Both the position numbers and the translations under genes were made by a program. This document shows positions 1 to 10,310 of a stretch of DNA of 64,000 nt, in pieces. Under the pieces are notes generated by a model that did not search any database, was not told the DNA's origin, and saw nothing but the letters and a program-made list of their open reading frames with translations. Each line of letters starts with the position of its first letter. The first letter of the stretch is position 1. Origin of the DNA: Chaetomium olivaceum (taxonomy: Eukaryota > Ascomycota > Sordariomycetes > Sordariales > Chaetomiaceae); assembly GCA_039881045.1 (NCBI GenBank), contig JAYWVB010000005.1:248001-312000 (forward strand), given 5' to 3'.

Positions 1-182
1 GAAAAGCTCAAGGGCAGCCGCAAAAGGAGACAAAAGTGTCTTAGAGACACACTAGCCTTGCGGGTTTTTCGGTGCGACCCCGTGCCCACAGCCTGCCTGC
101 ATCACACGACTACCGTGGGTCAATAAGTAGACGCCTGCGTCCATCACAAAGGCGGACGGACGACCGTTGACCTCAACCAAAA

Positions 183-602
183 ATGGATCCCGATGGAGTG
201 CGAATTACTCTGTCGGAAAGGGAAATCTGTATCCTCAGAAAGAAGACTGAGCTGTTGGATAAGGCCATAGCAAGAATCCGCCGCCGGTCACTTGATCTTT
301 TCTTCAAAAACGACCTTTCGACGCACAACCTTGTAAACAACTACATCAACACGAATCTCAATAGGAGTCTTGATGGCAGCCTCGACAACTCACCAAAAAG
401 ACCACGAAGAAGGATGCGGTTGCGAAACGATGACGAGGAAGAGCAACTTTCAGAGGACCATCAGGGAAGAATGAGGATCATTGAGCTGGGCCAAGCTAGG
501 GAGCGTTCCGCATCCCCACGCACAAAGCACGGCGATCCATCTCTGTACAAAAACGCTAAGTATACGGGCTTGCATAGGCTCAAGTACTTACCACCTCGGT
601 GA
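183..602 (+). CDS. Basic N-terminal exon/ORF upstream of retropepsin-like gene
   Basis: The 139-aa open frame starts at an ATG in good context. It is rich in Arg/Lys (an RPRRRMRLR stretch) and in acidic residues (DDEEEQ), as expected of a disordered, possibly nuclear N-terminal region. It lies in the same frame as the downstream retropepsin-like ORF. Between them, two adjacent in-frame TGA codons (600-605) and a further TGA separate the frames, so an intron somewhere in about 560-700 or a break is needed to join them. I recognise no domain. It may be the first exon of the next gene or an independent small ORF. Confidence 0.4.
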   Translation: MDPDGVRITLSEREICILRKKTELLDKAIARIRRRSLDLFFKNDLSTHNLVNNYINTNLNRSLDGSLDNSPKRPRRRMRLRNDDEEEQLSEDHQGRMRIIELGQARERSASPRTKHGDPSLYKNAKYTGLHRLKYLPPR

Positions 603-662
603 TGAAACTTATATCCAAAATACTGACGTTCCTCGAGGAGACGCATTCGCGCGATTCATTCA

Positions 663-2125
663 ATGAAGCCCCAGTGCTCCCGTTCCTCCGCAGCATTCCT
701 AGCCAACGACGAGCTCATAGAGTATTTACCATCGAAGACACCATACGGTATTCCCGGCCCATACGCAGAAGTCGGAGGAAAGGCCGAGCAGCGTTACATC
801 CCTAGCCTACATAGTCTGCGACAGAGAGAAGTTCCGGGGACTATTAACGATATCCCGGTTCAAGCAGTGCCGGACTATGGCTCCTCGATTGATGCCATCT
901 CCGACAGTTTTGCTCGCAAGCACAGGATGAAAATCAAGGCGGTAGACAAGATCTCAATAAAGCTTCCGGGGGGTAGGGTTGTCGAGAGCGTCGGCGTGGT
1001 GATCGGCCACTTCAAGTTCCAGAGCGAGAGCCAAACCTACACCCGGCATTTCCGCGTCCTCAGGAATTGTGTCTTCGACATGGTACTGGGTAGGGAGTTC
1101 CTCGAACAAACTAAAACGTTGACCGAATTCTGCCATCGCATTGTAAAGCGCCTCCGTCCCTACGTTCAGAAGGGGAGCCGCTTCTTCTTGCTAGACGAGT
1201 CCCCCAAAGACCGAATCCGCTGCGCCGTAAATGGCGCCAACGCATCGGCGTTCCCTGACACCGGATCCGACCTGATGCTCGTCTCGGGGGATTTTGCCCG
1301 CCGCAACAACCTCGAGGTCCGCCGTGAAGAAGAATACCGACAGCAAGTGCAGCTGGCCGATGGGTCGTATATCCGCACCGACGGCATGGTTCTAGACGCC
1401 GAGCTTGAGTTTGACGCGCCGCCCATGTCGTCTTCGCGGGAATTCGACTTGAACCAATACCTGGAGTACGACCGCGGACTGACAGACCTTCTGAAGGAAG
1501 ATCGGGAACCTGGGGCAGCAAAAGACAAATCCGTCATCGTTTGCGACCTCCACGTTATCGACGACCTGCCCTGCGACATCATCCTCAGCAGCGACTTCAT
1601 CTTCGACCACCAAGTCTTTTCGCGGTTCAAGCACCTCTTTTTCACCGAACCACCCCCAGACCCCCAGACCCCCATCCCTCACGCTGTATCCCGGATCCGG
1701 GCAGCAGCGACAAAACCCTCCTCGGTGATTACCTCCTCTATATACGAAGCACAAAAAAGCAGCGACAATGGTTCTGGTGGGGATGGCGCCGCCCGCCAAC
1801 TCCACCACCCCCATTACCCTCAGGCCCAAACGACAACAACGCTGTCCCGTTGCAAGAACGACAGACGTGGGAGGAATTATGGGAAGCCGAAGAAGCGCGT
1901 CGAAACCGCATGCAGTTGAGGATAGCGTCGCTGTCAGAGCCGCTGAGGACAGAGGAGCAGCGAGCCGAGGCCCAGAGGCGGGAGGACTGGGATAGGAACC
2001 ATCCTAGGCCTCCACCGCCGATGCGTTTGGTGTTACCGCCGACTGGGGCAGGCATTGGGTTTGGGATGGGGATATCGGGAGTAAGGGTTGTTGGTGAGCC
2101 GCCAGGGGGTGTTCGCTCGGCATAG
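663..2125 (+). CDS. Tandem retropepsin-like aspartic protease domain protein
   Basis: The main frame (663-1919) carries two copies of a retroviral-type aspartyl-protease fold. The first has PDYGSS at residue about 71 and ends with a VLGREFL motif. The second has PDTGSD, with catalytic Asp at about residue 199, and ends with DIILSSDF. The first site has Tyr where DTG/DSG is expected, so only the second looks catalytic. After about 1680-1760 the coding signal moves to another frame, where a charged Glu/Arg-rich tail (WEELWEAEEARRNRMQLR) runs to a stop at 2125. An intron or a frameshift must lie there. Retropepsin-like proteins of this build are multicopy in filamentous fungi, and their substrates are unknown. 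Start and exon borders are uncertain. Confidence 0.6.
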
Positions 2126-2471
2126 GTTTCAGGGGTCATGAGATGGAGCGAGAGCCAGACACCCATGTAACTTGAAACTGTACGTTTCTTTGTTGAGAAA
2201 GAGAAGACCGAGCATGACGTGCGCACCCATATTCTGTTTGTAGAAAGCGAAAACAACACCCCGTTTTAGGGGTTTCCACCCTTCTTCAGTATCGATGAGA
2301 TGCTATTTGTCCATAACAGCAACGGAGTATAAGCAATGTACTGGTACTGATTACGGCAGGGAAGTGGTTTTGAATGGTTGTTCCCTATGACCTTGAGCGC
2401 AACCCCCTCAAGTCGACCTGGCAATTCCATTGACAAGCCGTGCAACCCCAAACTCGGGTATATGTTGCCAC

Positions 2472-2543
2472 GGTTCTGTAGTGTAGCGGTTATCACTCCG
2501 GATTCTGATTCCGGCAACCCCGGTTCGAGTCCGGGCAGGACCT
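2472..2543 (+). tRNA. tRNA-Gln (anticodon CTG)
   Basis: A full cloverleaf can be folded. The acceptor stem GGTTCTG pairs with CAGGACC with one G-U. The anticodon stem CCGGA/TCCGG carries loop TTCTGAT, with anticodon CTG at 2505-2507, which reads CAG codons. The T arm contains the B box GGTTCGAGTCC at 2522-2532, and the discriminator base is T at 2543. There is no intron. RNA polymerase III should transcribe it from the internal A and B boxes. Confidence 0.95.
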
Positions 2544-2554
2544 CAAGTTCATTA

Positions 2555-2559
2555 TTTTT
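2555..2559 (+). terminator. Pol III T-run terminator of tRNA-Gln
   Basis: A run of five T residues begins 12 bases after the tRNA 3' end, the usual signal for RNA polymerase III release. Confidence 0.7.
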
Positions 2560-2599
2560 GAGGTTTGTCTCCTCCCAGACTTTTGTGAACCTGCTGGGA

Positions 2600-5550
2600 T
2601 ATCTGATTCTTTTTTGGCTGTTTACCTAATTTTTTTATGTTTTGTCAGGACCGTGAGCACAAACCCAACACTATGGCGGACATAAAACGGTGTTCTGGCT
2701 TAAACCCGGCCTGTCTGGAGAAAGAATCCGAAGCAGTGAACCCAAGCATTGTCAAGATCCAATTGGCCGTTTGCCGCCGGCAGAAGCATTTCCCGCCAAG
2801 GGTCCGTTACACAACCCACCTTGTCTGCCCCGTTTAGGCCGTTTCACAGCCTGGCCCCGTCCCTCCTTCGAGGGGACACCCGCGCGATTAGGCGCCTACT
2901 GTGTAACCGGTCAAGGGCGGCGCCCTTTCCCGTTGGACAAGCACGTCAACCCTCAGCTCCCTTTCCGCCGAGGCCGTTTGAGGACGGGCATGCGGTGCGA
3001 CTGCGCGGCGTCCGCCACACGCCAGTTTACCTACATGTACCCTACAGGAGGCCGTGGAAGCACGTCGTGGAAGGCACGTCGTCATGCAGTACGACCCGTG
3101 CCCATCTGCCACCGCCGAGATGACCGAGAGATGCCCCATTGCCTTTTTAGGCCGCGAATCTGAGGGACCGTTTGACCGGCTCCAAGTTTTTGTGTGATTG
3201 GATTGATGTATGCTGCCCCGGTTGCTTGCATATGCCCGTGTTCCTGATTCCTGATTTCAGCGGGGCCGGAGATGGTCGGCATGTCATTCAGCCGGTGCGG
3301 TCACCGGGCGATGCGGTCTAGACGAGTCGCTGAAGAACGCCCTGCAGCTAGGAAAAAAACCAGGAAATGCGCCAGGAACGTTGCTGACACCGGATTCCTC
3401 TTTTCGGTTGTATGTACATAGATACATACATGCACACACAGAAGGACGTCCATAGGTGAAACGCCGAACGCGGGGATCGGCAGGGTGCCCAGCGGGCTGG
3501 ACCGCGAACAATGGCGGCCGAGGCCTCATAATAGTGGGGATGATGCTCGTTCGGGGATGCGGGACCCTGAAGCGACATGATTCCAAGGCGTCGACCTGTA
3601 GCTCGTCCGGTACCTTATTCGCAAATGTACTTATTTGGGATGTCCTGGCACTGCGACCCCCGCACCCCAGTCCCGAATCTGCGCCGCGGAGATTGTGAAC
3701 AATGACGCTCTCCGCTTGGCGACTGACCTTTTTCTTTGTTGAGGCTCGTGACGCAAGTTCAGGAGGTCGGGCCCCAACCACGCGTTCAAATTTCAGTTCC
3801 CCACGGATGCGATAGCTGAACTAGAGCTTCGCAGTACTGAGGAAGCCGCGTGTACTCTTTGTCCATTATTCGGAACTCGAAGTATCGTGTACCTGGGATG
3901 ACCGCGGTGCTGCGCGAGAGCTTTGGTCGACGATCCGTGACTCGATCAGATTGCGGATGGGATTTCCATCCATGCGCGGTGGTCTGCATGGCTGCGATCT
4001 AGACCTCCAAGGTTCTGCAGCTTTTCTGCTTGCTCTTTGGATCCCTGGCTGTTCCCGGTCGCCAACCAGCCGCGTAATCTGTAATCCAAGGCGCCGGGAG
4101 GATTCGAAGATAGGTATGGTTCCGAAAGGGAATTGTAGTTGGCTTAGACTGGAAGTCGTGACCGTGAAACAAAAGCTCCGCAGCCTGCTGCTTGGCGGCG
4201 GGGTTCTAGATCGCCAGGGCAGGCGGGAGCACGAGCGGCGGGTCGAGGCGATGCCCTGCAGCGGACCACCGGCAATTGGGCGGTCTTTGGAGGTCTAGGC
4301 CATCGTCGACTGCTTTGCTCCTGTGACATCATCTGGCCCAAGAAAACTGACGTAGAAACAAAACAAATGACGCTGGACCTCACGAAACACTTGTCGCAGA
4401 GATTGCAGAGCCATCGTGGTAGGCCTGGGATCAGGGAGCCCCGTGGCGGGCATTAAACCGCGCCAAATCGCTCCTCAGCCCGCTTCTGCGATTTGTCAGG
4501 TGGTTGCGCAAACGCAAGCACCTCAATTTCGGTCTCAAGACGGGGGTGCAAGTAGCTGGGTAAGGTGTGCGGTGAGAGCGATTTCTGGATTCAACGACCA
4601 ATCGTGGGCCACCACATAACTGTCCGTTGCGCGCGCCGTCCGTTGATGGGTGATGAAGTGTGTTTCAGGCCATGCGCTGTGCAAGGCAGACATGCCCGTG
4701 ATTGTCGATCCGGGCTGGAACTGACACAGTACGGGCCGTCATCTGAGATGGCGCTCTGGAACACGACGAGCACGAACCAGGCTCCGTTGATGTACATATG
4801 CAGGGTACTTGCCCGTTGCTTTCAAGCCACCTGGTTAAGCGAGAAAGATTCACGATTCGATTTGTGTCCGCCGCGGCGGGAAGGGAGAAAAACTTGGAGC
4901 CAATCACTGGCTGCAACGAGTTTCGATGGCCGAGACGCGCCGTTTTCGACGGAATATCCATGTTTGTCGTGTTGATTGGGCATTCCTGGGGCAGGCGGGC
5001 ACAGATGTCTTGCGGAAAAGCGGCACGATCGTGGCGTTGGCGCAGGTACCTTATTCATCGAAAATTGCGCAGAGCCTTGCGCGTTGTGTGCTGTGGATGG
5101 GATGGGGGTGCCCTGAATGGCAGTCGATTCCATTCCCGGGGGGTTTGAAAAGAGTGGGGCCTATTTCATTGACACCAGCGCACACCGATCACTGGCGGCC
5201 TCTGCTCGTTTTTTCCTTTTTTTTTGTCAAGAGGCGTCACCGTGGCGGTTTTCAATCAACAGCAGACTTGACAGCGAGTTGAAACAGATTGTTTCATGCC
5301 ACGGGAGAGGTTCTTTCTTACTTTGTATCCTCCGCAAGCATGTCTCACCGGGCACCATAGCCAAACGGTAGCGTGGGCATGGGAGGACATGGTCTCCTTT
5401 CGGGGCCCCTCAGGTCTCTCCCGCGCCCCAGCAGATCCCACTGTGACGTAACATATGAGGTACTCCTGGAACGGAGTTGGGGGAATGACAACTCGGATTG
5501 GCCGTATTTTTTTTTCAAGATCCAATCTCATCTCACCACACACACTACCT
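2600..5550. other. No recognisable gene
   Basis: Nearly 3 kb with only short, mutually overlapping open frames on both strands. None has a recognisable motif or splice pattern. A small GT/AC-rich stretch (GTATGTACATAGATACATACATG) near 3410-3432 is simple sequence. I see no RNA gene. Confidence 0.5.
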
Positions 5551-5558
5551 TTGGTTTT

Positions 5559-5829
5559 GCTGTCGCTGGGGTTTTTGTTATCGCTGGGGTTTTTGCTGTC
5601 GCTGGTGTTTTCGCTGTCGCTGGGGTTTTCGCTGTCGCGTGGGGTTTCGCTGTCGTTTAGGGTTTCGCTGTCGCTTAGCTTGAATTGAGAACCCCAGCGA
5701 CAGCGAAACCCTTAACGACAGCGAAACCCCAGCGACAGCGAAAACCCCAGCGACAGCGAAAACCCCAGCGACAGCGAAAACCCCAGCGACAGCGAAAACA
5801 CCAGCGACAGCGAAACCCCAAGCGACAGC
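5559..5829. repeat. 18-bp repeat array arranged as a long inverted repeat
   Basis: The left arm (5559-5680) holds nearly seven head-to-tail copies of an 18-bp unit like GCTGTCGCTGGGGTTTTC. After a spacer of about 8 bases the right arm (5689-5829) holds about eight copies of the reverse complement (GAAAACCCCAGCGACAGC). The arms could pair into a hairpin or cruciform of more than 110 bp. The 18-bp period keeps frames open, which makes artefactual FAVAGV-type repeat ORFs on both strands. Confidence 0.9.
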
Positions 5830-6019
5830 AGCCGCGTTCGTGTTTCCTTGTTTTTATATACGCCCTGGAAATCAGACTCTTTGTCTTCTTGAGTTTGCTT
5901 TTACAAGAAGAGGAGATCACAAACACAGTTTTCCGAGGGATCTTGGAGCTAAGTTGAGGGAGTTGAGGGAGCTGGGCTTGGATCTTGATGTGGCAGCCCA
6001 GCATAGAGTCTCGTAGAGC

Positions 6020-6310
6020 AGCCACAGTGTAGTAATTCTAGTAGTTCGGCAGAGCAGCTCAGCTCAGCAGGGTAGTCATAGCAAGGCAGTTTCAGCACGC
6101 CTGCTCGGCAGCGGTAGCTTGGCAGTGGAGCTGCAGGTGAGCAGCGGTACTGCAGCTCAGCAGCGGGCAGTAAGAGGCTGCTTCCCGTCGCTCCGGTGCT
6201 GAGCTGAGCTGCAGTGCCGCTGCTGGGCTACCGCTGCTGAGCTGCAGGACCGTTGCTGAGCTACCGCTGTTGAGCTACCGAGCTGTCCCTGCCCAGCTGC
6301 CTAGCTGAGC
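6020..6310. repeat. CAG/AGCT-rich low-complexity tract
   Basis: The stretch is built of imperfect GCAGCTCAG, GCTGAGCT and CCGCTGCTGAGCT words in both orientations, giving many small overlapping palindromes. No coding frame is maintained. The surrounding 5830-6560 shows no gene. Confidence 0.6.
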
Positions 6311-6690
6311 GACAGATGAAGCTGAGACGGTTATGTACGTAGTCTACATGTCACGGTAGCTTTTCTTTCCAAGCTAACTATACTGTAGCAGAGACAAACG
6401 GACAGACAATCGAACTTTAGCGCGAGTTGCGACCAAAATTCTCCAGAGGCATCCTACCCAGTTCGTCCGCTTCTGTACTCGTCTCGCCGAGGAAGCAGAA
6501 TGGGCAATCAGATCGAACCGTTCAGTAAATATGCTCGACATCTGGAACATCGTGCGTCGACGGGATGATGGATAGCTTGCAGAGCATTGAGAACTCGGGC
6601 ACGTTTTTCGGTGGCGGCGGTATTGTTCTTGCTTGCGGTAGGGGATTTGTGGAGGCCTGGATTTTGTGGCGGCTTTGCATTTGGACTTTT

Positions 6691-7016
6691 TGTGCCCGCT
6701 TAATTTGGATTTTGTGCTCGCTTGGATTGTGTGCTCGCTTGGATTGTGTGCTCGCTTGGATTGTGTGCTCGCTTGGATTGTGTGCTCGCTTGGATTGTGT
6801 GCTCGCTTGGATTGTGTGCTCGCTTGGATTGTGTGCTTTGTGCCCGCTTAGATTTGGATGTTATGCCCGCTTCGATGTTGTGCCCGCTTTTCGGTGCCCG
6901 CTCGGATTTTGTGCCCCCCTTGGATTTTGTGCCCCCCTTGGATTTTGTGCCCGCTTGGATTTTGTGCCCGCTTGGATTTTGTGCCCGCTTGGATTTTGTG
7001 CCCGCTTGGATTATGT
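6691..7016 (+). repeat. 17-bp tandem repeat array
   Basis: Seven exact copies of a 17-bp unit (TGCTCGCTTGGATTGTG) run from about 6717 to 6835. Diverged CCC variants (TGCCCGCTTGGATTTTG) follow to 7016. Because 17 is not a multiple of three, all three frames stay open and repeat every 17 residues, so the ORFs here are artefacts. About 400 bp to the right (7020-7410) hold no recognisable gene. Confidence 0.9.
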
Positions 7017-7410
7017 AGCAGCACACTGTGAAGCTCACCATGACCTTCAATTTATTTGCTTTCAGAACATGAGTGCGAGGAGGGGCGGGAGTATAGGCAG
7101 CTGTTCAGCCCCTGAGATCAGACGGTGGCGTGTTCGTTTTATTTGAACAACCCCTACCAGCCCTTCTCGCCCGTTATGCCAGTTATCCCGCGTATTCGAC
7201 ATGGCAGGAGGACAGAATGGAGGTGGCATGGATTCCAACACACCACAAGGAAAGGTCAAAGATTCGCATGGATGGCGAACACCAGGACATGTTCTCTGGC
7301 TTCGTGCGCACAAAGCACGGTTCGACAAGCTGGTAACAAGAACGGTGGGTATTTGGGGGCAGAGCGAATTGGTAGCCTCTTCCAAACTAAAACGAATCCA
7401 ATTCTCACTC

Positions 7411-9783
7411 CTAGACTGCACACCGAGGCAGTTTGACGCAGTGTGTAGTTGATGAACCTTTACTACTCACTAATGGTTTTGAGCCACTTGGCAAATCATC
7501 ACCAAAACGCTCCGAAACGCGCTCGACGACAGATTGCAGCTCCTCCGTAAAGTCGTCTTTCCCTTGCTTCTGCGCCATCCAATCGCGCTTCCTCTTCCGA
7601 CCTTGGCCGTTTGGGCTCATCAAGCCAAGAGGTTGGCGACCGCGGAACTCTGCCCGCTCAAAATCGATAACCATGAGAGACCCGCTGATTGCGTCGTACA
7701 ACATGTTGCGAGGCTCTGCGTCGACATGGAGAACCTGCAGCCGATGAAGTTCGGTATACGCCTTGGTTGCCAGACATATGGCGCGTGTCTTGTCGAGCCC
7801 GTCGATGCATCTGGACAGGGGCTGCCCGGCCCAGCTAAGCAGCAGGAAGTGCTTGAATTCACCGCCATCATAGTAGTATGGCAGAACCAGATGTATCAGG
7901 CCGAGACATACGGGGACGTGGTTTCCCTGCACATGTCGCAACTGGTCGTAAACGTCCTTTTCATGCGATAGACGCCCGAGGTGTCCGGTCTCTACGCCTT
8001 TGGCAACGAGCGTATATCCGTGAGCCGATAGTCGAAGCTTGAAGAGTGACCCGACAGCCCCAGACAGGTACAATGGGGTAGAATCCGCATCAGGGCCGCG
8101 GTCTGTTGCCAGCTGAGCTCGAAGGGAATGCAGCAAGTCCGCCTGGCTGATGTGTCTCGATCCGTGTTTACCGGCGTTAGGGCAGGCCTGGTCCAATGGT
8201 CCCCCAGATACCACCCCAAGGAGACATTTATGCGTGCAGTACTGCTGGTCTTGTATCCTTTTTTGCGTCGCCCCGCCCTGCCGGCCCCCTCCTCTGCCAC
8301 GCTGGCCGCGTCTGTTGCCGGAACCGGTGCCAGACGTCGCAGCCTTCCTTTCCGGGCGATTCAGCCGGCCCACACTGGGAGAAGGAGGAGTATCTGCGTC
8401 GTCATCCGCATCTCGAGGACCAACTTTGGCGTCGATCTGGGAGCAGCTCGAACGGGTCCGAATCGGCGAGCGCGTGAAGTCCTTCCAACGCTGGGGCTTG
8501 TATGGGGAAGCGCGACATTTGTCTTTGCGGACGGAGGGAGGGATTCTGCTCAGCACGTCATCGTACTCTACGGCCCAGGTATCAAGGCCCGCAGCAGCGT
8601 CGTGCCAAGACAATGGAGGAGGCGACGCACGGAGCGCTTGGACGATGAAGGCGAAGACTTGGGCGACGGCCGTACGGTGAAGCCTGTTCTCGTCGTCATC
8701 GAGAACGTCCTGATTCGGCACGCACACATGGTAGTACACAATGGCCGGGTCATCGGAGATGTGCAGGAAGACGAAGACTTCCCCCGTACACACGTAGCCG
8801 TACTGAATGCCCTTGCCAACCATGTAGGAGAAGAGTTGGGTGACGACGGCAGTAGCAAGCGCCTTCGCTGCGAATGCGAAGTCCTCGCTGCCATCCTTGT
8901 CGATCACGTCTCGCTTTGGTTGGATTTCGGACACCAGACCCGTTACCACCTCGTCCCGGCTCAGCTTGTATGGCGCCTTGTACTCGATTGCTGTCGCGGG
9001 GACGTTTGCGCCATCCGATGTCCTGTATATGCAGAACTGGTCCGCCCGATTGCCCTTGCCCTTTCTTTTCGCAACACGGCGGCGTTTGTGATCCTCTGCA
9101 GGCGGTGCGAGCGCAGTCTCCCCTGCACTAGCTGTGGAGAGGGACGCGGACTCCGAAGGTCCGGAGAGACTGCCACCGATGGTGCCGAGATTGGTGTGGC
9201 TCTCAAACGTCACGGTCCCACGCAGGCCAACGCTGGCTCGAAGGTCCGGGTCCTCGTATACCGCATCAACCAGCTTTTGCACCGCATTTTCGACAGTGTC
9301 GCGCTCGTAGTACCGGAGGCCGTGTTCGCTGCTGATCGGTGTAATGAGAGATTGCACATAGTCCAGCTGGTGTTGGGATGGGAACGATCGTCGGGAGGCG
9401 AACGACGGGCCGGACAGTCGATTCCAGATATCCTCCTGTCTTGCGGGAAAATCGTCCCACGGAAGGATTCGCCGGGGGTACACTCGACCGGCAGGATTGG
9501 TGGTGTCGCCCTGTGTGGTCAAGGAACGGTCGGTGACCACCTTGATGGCAAGACTGAGAACGTGACAAGCCTCAAGATAGGGCTCTAGCTGCAATGGCTC
9601 CGCAATTTTTTCTGCTTCTTCGCGTCGGCGTTGCTCCTCCGATGCCCGGCTCTCGGCTGCTTCGCGTAGGCGTTGCTCCTCTTCGCGTAGGCGTTGCTCC
9701 TCTTCGCGTCGGCGTTGCTCCTCTTGGCGTCGGCGTCGCTCTTCTTCAAGAGCCTGTCGCAATCTCGCAATCTCGTCCTCCAT
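7411..9783 (-). CDS. Coiled coil / PD-(D/E)XK-like nuclease / kinase-like fusion protein
   Basis: A single-exon frame of 790 aa. Residues 1-60 form a Glu/Arg/Gln-rich coiled coil encoded by near-identical 21-bp (heptad) repeats. A central domain has the E267-Y-K269 signature in AIEYKAPYKLS, preceded by SDG, as in PD-(D/E)XK nuclease-like cores of fungal Crinkler-type proteins. A basic, low-complexity linker (about 430-500) leads to a kinase-like C-terminal domain. That domain has a candidate nucleotide-binding Lys in VAKG, the catalytic loop H686-V-D688 ... N693, and D707-F-E in place of DFG. By family this resembles proteins that join REase and kinase folds. A role in DNA cleavage or effector biology is inference. 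No neighbour suggests a pathway. The ORF is intact, and the first ATG precedes the coil. Confidence 0.7.
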   Translation of the reverse strand: MEDEIARLRQALEEERRRRQEEQRRREEEQRLREEEQRLREAAESRASEEQRRREEAEKIAEPLQLEPYLEACHVLSLAIKVVTDRSLTTQGDTTNPAGRVYPRRILPWDDFPARQEDIWNRLSGPSFASRRSFPSQHQLDYVQSLITPISSEHGLRYYERDTVENAVQKLVDAVYEDPDLRASVGLRGTVTFESHTNLGTIGGSLSGPSESASLSTASAGETALAPPAEDHKRRRVAKRKGKGNRADQFCIYRTSDGANVPATAIEYKAPYKLSRDEVVTGLVSEIQPKRDVIDKDGSEDFAFAAKALATAVVTQLFSYMVGKGIQYGYVCTGEVFVFLHISDDPAIVYYHVCVPNQDVLDDDENRLHRTAVAQVFAFIVQALRASPPPLSWHDAAAGLDTWAVEYDDVLSRIPPSVRKDKCRASPYKPQRWKDFTRSPIRTRSSCSQIDAKVGPRDADDDADTPPSPSVGRLNRPERKAATSGTGSGNRRGQRGRGGGRQGGATQKRIQDQQYCTHKCLLGVVSGGPLDQACPNAGKHGSRHISQADLLHSLRAQLATDRGPDADSTPLYLSGAVGSLFKLRLSAHGYTLVAKGVETGHLGRLSHEKDVYDQLRHVQGNHVPVCLGLIHLVLPYYYDGGEFKHFLLLSWAGQPLSRCIDGLDKTRAICLATKAYTELHRLQVLHVDAEPRNMLYDAISGSLMVIDFERAEFRGRQPLGLMSPNGQGRKRKRDWMAQKQGKDDFTEELQSVVERVSERFGDDLPSGSKPLVSSKGSSTTHCVKLPRCAV

Positions 9784-10126
9784 CGCGATCCAGATGTCAA
9801 GGCTCTACGATACGAGCGATGATGGATGTCATGTTTGTCGGTTTGAGATTCTAGGCGATTCTGCGCGGGCGATGTTGTTGAGCGGATCAAAACAACGGCA
9901 GCAAGCCTACCGTGTGGTCAATTCATCACCGAGACGCCATTGGTGGAGTGCCTTTGCCGATGGTTACACTAAAACAGGCAATCACCCCTAACCCTGAGCT
10001 CTTGAGAATGCGATTGAAAGATGATGCGACTGTGTTCAACGCCGAGTTATGCAAAGCGTCCCAAAGAGATGGGGCCCGAAGAATAGCCTGCAAAGTGCAT
10101 CAGGTTTCTTGAAATAAACTAGGGGG
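9784..10126. other. No recognisable gene
   Basis: Upstream region of the minus-strand nuclease-kinase gene; its promoter should lie here. No clear TATA box or coding signal is visible. Confidence 0.4.
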
Positions 10127-10310
10127 TTATGTCGACATGGTACCAGAAACAATCTTCAACAAGAGCTTCAGCGCCCGATACTCAACCCCACCGAGCCGCT
10201 CCCGATCCTCGGAGGTGAGCTTGTTGAAGTTGGAGTTCCGCCCGATGGTCACCTGTTCGGATAGGTATGGCAAGTCGGCCCAAGAGCGTGAGCGTGGGGC
10301 CCGCAGGGCT
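10127..10310 (-). pseudogene. Fragment of TRK1-type potassium transporter
   Basis: The minus-strand translation contains WADLPYLSEQVTIGRNSNF followed by LTSEDRERLGG and VEYRALKLLLKIV. This matches the conserved cytoplasmic stretch just before a late membrane segment of fungal Trk high-affinity K+ transporters. Only about 60 residues are present. They run into an unrelated stop (SGTMST) with none of the expected membrane segments, so this is a remnant. It lies 0.8 kb from the Na+ ATPase. Recognition is from memory of the family; the adjoining 10.3-11.1 kb holds no further Trk sequence that I can see. Confidence 0.65.

Noticed and set aside
5655..5668. TTTAGGG telomere-like word
   Set aside because: A single degenerate unit inside the 18-bp array, not a telomere tract.
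5559..7016. CRISPR array
   Set aside because: Direct tandem repeats without spacers in a eukaryotic genome.
5685..7146. Repeat-rich ORFs (FAVAGV-like and CARLDCVLAW-like proteins)
   Set aside because: Products of 18-bp and 17-bp satellites that keep frames open; no start context or flanking coding signal.
8128..9588. 486-codon plus-strand ORF
   Set aside because: Antisense to the intact 790-aa nuclease-kinase frame; low-complexity translation without motif.
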